Positions 47,554 through 49,096 of a stretch of DNA of 49,096 nt are shown one piece after another. Under the pieces are notes generated by a model. The model was not told where the DNA came from. It saw only the letters and a program-made list of their open reading frames with translations, and did no database searches. The stretch covers positions 1-49,096 of the forward strand of contig NZ_JAEPBG010000026.1 of the NCBI RefSeq assembly GCF_016632335.1, read 5' to 3'. The stretch's first letter is position 1; each line of letters opens with the position of its first letter. The translations under genes were made by a program, and so were the position numbers. Source of the DNA: Noviherbaspirillum pedocola. GTDB taxonomy: Bacteria > Pseudomonadota > Gammaproteobacteria > Burkholderiales > Burkholderiaceae_D.

Positions 47554-47812
47554 GCGATAGCAAAGAGAACTGACGATCAACAGGAAATATCCCGCCAACG
47601 ATTGCGAGCAAGATGGATTGATGGAGAAATGAGTTCGGACTCACGCAGACAAGAGCCTGATAACAAACTTGGTCGAAACGAGACCGTAGCGGTAAAGAGG
47701 CAGTCTGCGAGCGGAAGACATCAGGGCCGGCACCGACGGGTGCCACAGTAGGCCGGATAAATTTGTGCAGTCGAACCTCAGTTCAACATCAAAACAGCAT
47801 GGCTTGCAAAAC
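47554..47812 (+). ncRNA. candidate seekRNA of IS1111-type element 2
   Basis: Same layout as element 1: CCTGAT (47656-47661), guide AACAAACTT (47662-47670), hairpin GGTC-GAAACGA-GACC (47671-47685), guide TAGCGGT (47687-47693), then AAAGAGGC. AACAAACT is the exact complement of AGTTTGTT just outside the right end (47830-47837), and TAGCGGT matches TAGTGGT just outside the left end (46446-46452) at six of seven bases. The shared CCTGAT and GAGGC with different guides is what a reprogrammable target RNA would show. Confidence 0.6.
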
Positions 47813-47875
47813 GGAGGGAGTTCATAAATAGTTTGTTATAAACGGAGATAGAGGTTGATTCCGCCCCCGGCCGCT

Positions 47876-49096
47876 TCAATAAGGTAGCGGGTGAGCGTGG
47901 CGAATTCGGTGGGTGGGGGCTTGGGGGACAAGAGACGCCAACAGCGCATGAGCCAGTTCAGCGGTGTCAGCCACGCCCGCACGGACCGTAACAGACGCGG
48001 CCAGCGACATCGCATCGGGCCACGCACTGGCTGACTTTTTTTTTCGAGCCGGCGAATCGGCCGGAACATGTTGGCGTGCCTGTCGTGCCTCCTGCCACCA
48101 GCAAAAAGCGAAGGCACAGCACACCAGTTGCCAATGCCGGCGGATTGCCTGATCGCTACGCACCATGAAGTCAGCCCAGCCCAATTCATCCTTCATCTGC
48201 TTGTAGCCTTGCTCCACCCAATGTCGCAGTCCGTACAGGCGTACCACCTCTTCCAGAGAAGCCGCTTCCCGCGGCAGATTGGTTGTCAGGTACCAGGTCG
48301 ACAACTCCGGCAATGTCTGCCGGTCCGTCGTTGCGCAGATGGCCCGCACGGGTTTGTCGGGACCATAGTTCAGGAAGGTGAGTTCGGTTGCCCACCAGCG
48401 TTCGGTATGCCCGTCACGGAAGTGACGTGTCACCTTGTGCCAGTCACGCGGCCGTACTTCTTCCAGCGCTTCGTGGAAGGAGTGCGCCACGTCCTCTGGT
48501 GTCCAGCCGCGTCCGACCGAGCCGCGATGCGACAGCACGAAGGGCAGATGGCGCCGACGCAGCGTCGCCACCAATTCGCGATGATCGCCATAAAAGCAAT
48601 CCGCCACGATGGCCTTGAACGCAATGCCGGCTGCCAGCGCCCGTTCAATCAACGTCATGGCAAGTTGCGGTTTGCTATGGAAGGCCGGGTCCTTCTTACC
48701 TTCGGGCAGACGGCTCTCCGGGGTGTAGGGCGCCACATGCAACGGGTAATACCGTTGTTCATTGGCCCACAAGGTCGTTACTGCCACGATGCCGTTGTCG
48801 ATCTTGCCCACCGAGCCCAGGTACTGGCGTGCCACATGCTCGGTGGCACAGCCATCCTTGCGGTCGCCCGTGTCATCAACGACGAGCACGCCATCGGGAT
48901 CGCTGGCCGTCAGTGGATCCCCACCCAGCAATTGCAGCGTGCGCGCGGTCACGGCATCGGCATCCCAGCCCGATTCGGACAGGAAGAATTGCAGTTGCTG
49001 CACGGGCGCGGTTTGCGCCTGGACCAGCGGCTCCGCACCGGCTAATGCCGTGAGCGTCTTGGGCCGGTCACGCGGCGCCAGAAGACCGGCAAGATA
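47876..49096 (-). CDS. IS701/IS4-like DDE transposase, cut by the window edge
   Basis: At least 406 residues; the frame is open to the right edge, so the start lies outside (a GTG at 49003 is internal). DDE-type motifs: V-V-D-D-T-G-D-R-K-D-G near the N-terminal side, F-K-A-I-V-A-D-C-F-Y-G-D and, in the C-terminal part, Y-G-L-R-H-W-V-E-Q-G-Y-K-Q-M-K-D-E-L-G-W, where the Glu of the E-x-x-Y region fits the IS4/IS701 Y-R-E-K-like motif. The Pro/Lys-rich stretch K-K-K-S-A near the C-terminus is unusual. It appears uninterrupted in the part seen. Confidence 0.75.
   Translation of the reverse strand, partial: YLAGLLAPRDRPKTLTALAGAEPLVQAQTAPVQQLQFFLSESGWDADAVTARTLQLLGGDPLTASDPDGVLVVDDTGDRKDGCATEHVARQYLGSVGKIDNGIVAVTTLWANEQRYYPLHVAPYTPESRLPEGKKDPAFHSKPQLAMTLIERALAAGIAFKAIVADCFYGDHRELVATLRRRHLPFVLSHRGSVGRGWTPEDVAHSFHEALEEVRPRDWHKVTRHFRDGHTERWWATELTFLNYGPDKPVRAICATTDRQTLPELSTWYLTTNLPREAASLEEVVRLYGLRHWVEQGYKQMKDELGWADFMVRSDQAIRRHWQLVCCAFAFCWWQEARQARQHVPADSPARKKKSASAWPDAMSLAASVTVRAGVADTAELAHALLASLVPQAPTHRIRHAHPLPY

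Larger units (their letters stand above)
46453..47828 (+). mobile_element. IS1111-type element 2 (IS110 family)
   Basis: About 1,376 bp. Subterminal inverted repeats ATGAACTCCCTCC (46459-46471) and GGAGGGAGTTCAT (47813-47825) are perfect. As in element 1 the left end has six extra bases that begin AATG (AATGTC here, AATGGA there), and the right end about three. The end positions are inferred by analogy with element 1. The element sits between the cytochrome remnant and the IS701-like region. Confidence 0.75.

Overview
The window (49,096 bp, GC-rich) looks like accessory DNA from a plasmid or megaplasmid of a betaproteobacterium, probably Burkholderiales (Oxalobacteraceae or Burkholderiaceae). 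The replicon evidence is a replication-initiator-like gene with a parAB partition operon and ten palindromic sites (26.2-30.5 kb). The lineage is inferred from a DUF3562-like protein, a cytochrome b561 remnant and the general composition. No tRNA, rRNA or CRISPR array was seen.

Layout: (1) 1-53, the first codons of an IS5-like transposase at the edge. (2) 242-5924, a leftward block of mostly unknown genes around a transglycosylase (TGT/DpdA-like) protein, translationally coupled to a DUF6884/YaaA-like protein; this is a candidate 7-deazaguanine-type nucleic-acid modification module. (3) 6201-17014, a compact rightward type IVb pilus operon in a non-canonical order: PilL/TcpQ-like protein, PilN-like lipoprotein secretin, three prepilins, a signal-peptide protein matching the missing half of the third pilin, a PilM-like protein, a PilQ-like ATPase, a PilR-like platform, a PilO-like protein, an unknown membrane protein and a PilP-like protein. 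No prepilin peptidase or PilT-type retraction ATPase is in the window. (4) 17545-24908, three signalling proteins (membrane histidine kinase, receiver plus kinase-like ATPase, hybrid kinase) and a second assembly ATPase with an MshEN-like N-terminal domain, apparently the control layer for the pilus. (5) 24909-30452, the plasmid maintenance region: palindrome clusters, rep, a probable counter-transcribed RNA opposite the rep leader, a small hairpin-rich gene, parB and parA. (6) 31264-41288, mixed cargo: a lone CheB, an ATPase, a possible antitoxin, two tandem glycine-zipper proteins, a long tyrosine recombinase, an OmpR-type regulator, DUF3562 and a large multi-PAS hybrid kinase.

(7) 41299-49096 is a nest of mobile elements. 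An IS982-family element (about 1,007 bp when reconstructed, flanked by a 7-bp duplication TACTTTA) carries a 2,414-bp group II intron inside its transposase gene and an IS1111-type element inside its right terminal repeat. Next come a broken cytochrome b561 gene, a second IS1111-type element, and an IS701/IS4-like transposase running off the right edge.

The observations I consider most worth checking are these. Both IS1111 elements carry a downstream non-coding segment with the layout CCTGAT - guide - hairpin - guide - GAGGC, and the two guides match the right and left flanks of that element's own insertion site, as expected for seekRNA/bridge RNA targeting. A pilin appears split into an N-terminal prepilin and a separately secreted C-terminal domain. 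The TGT-like/DUF6884 pair may be an undescribed modification cassette. All functional statements are from reading motifs; no database search was run.
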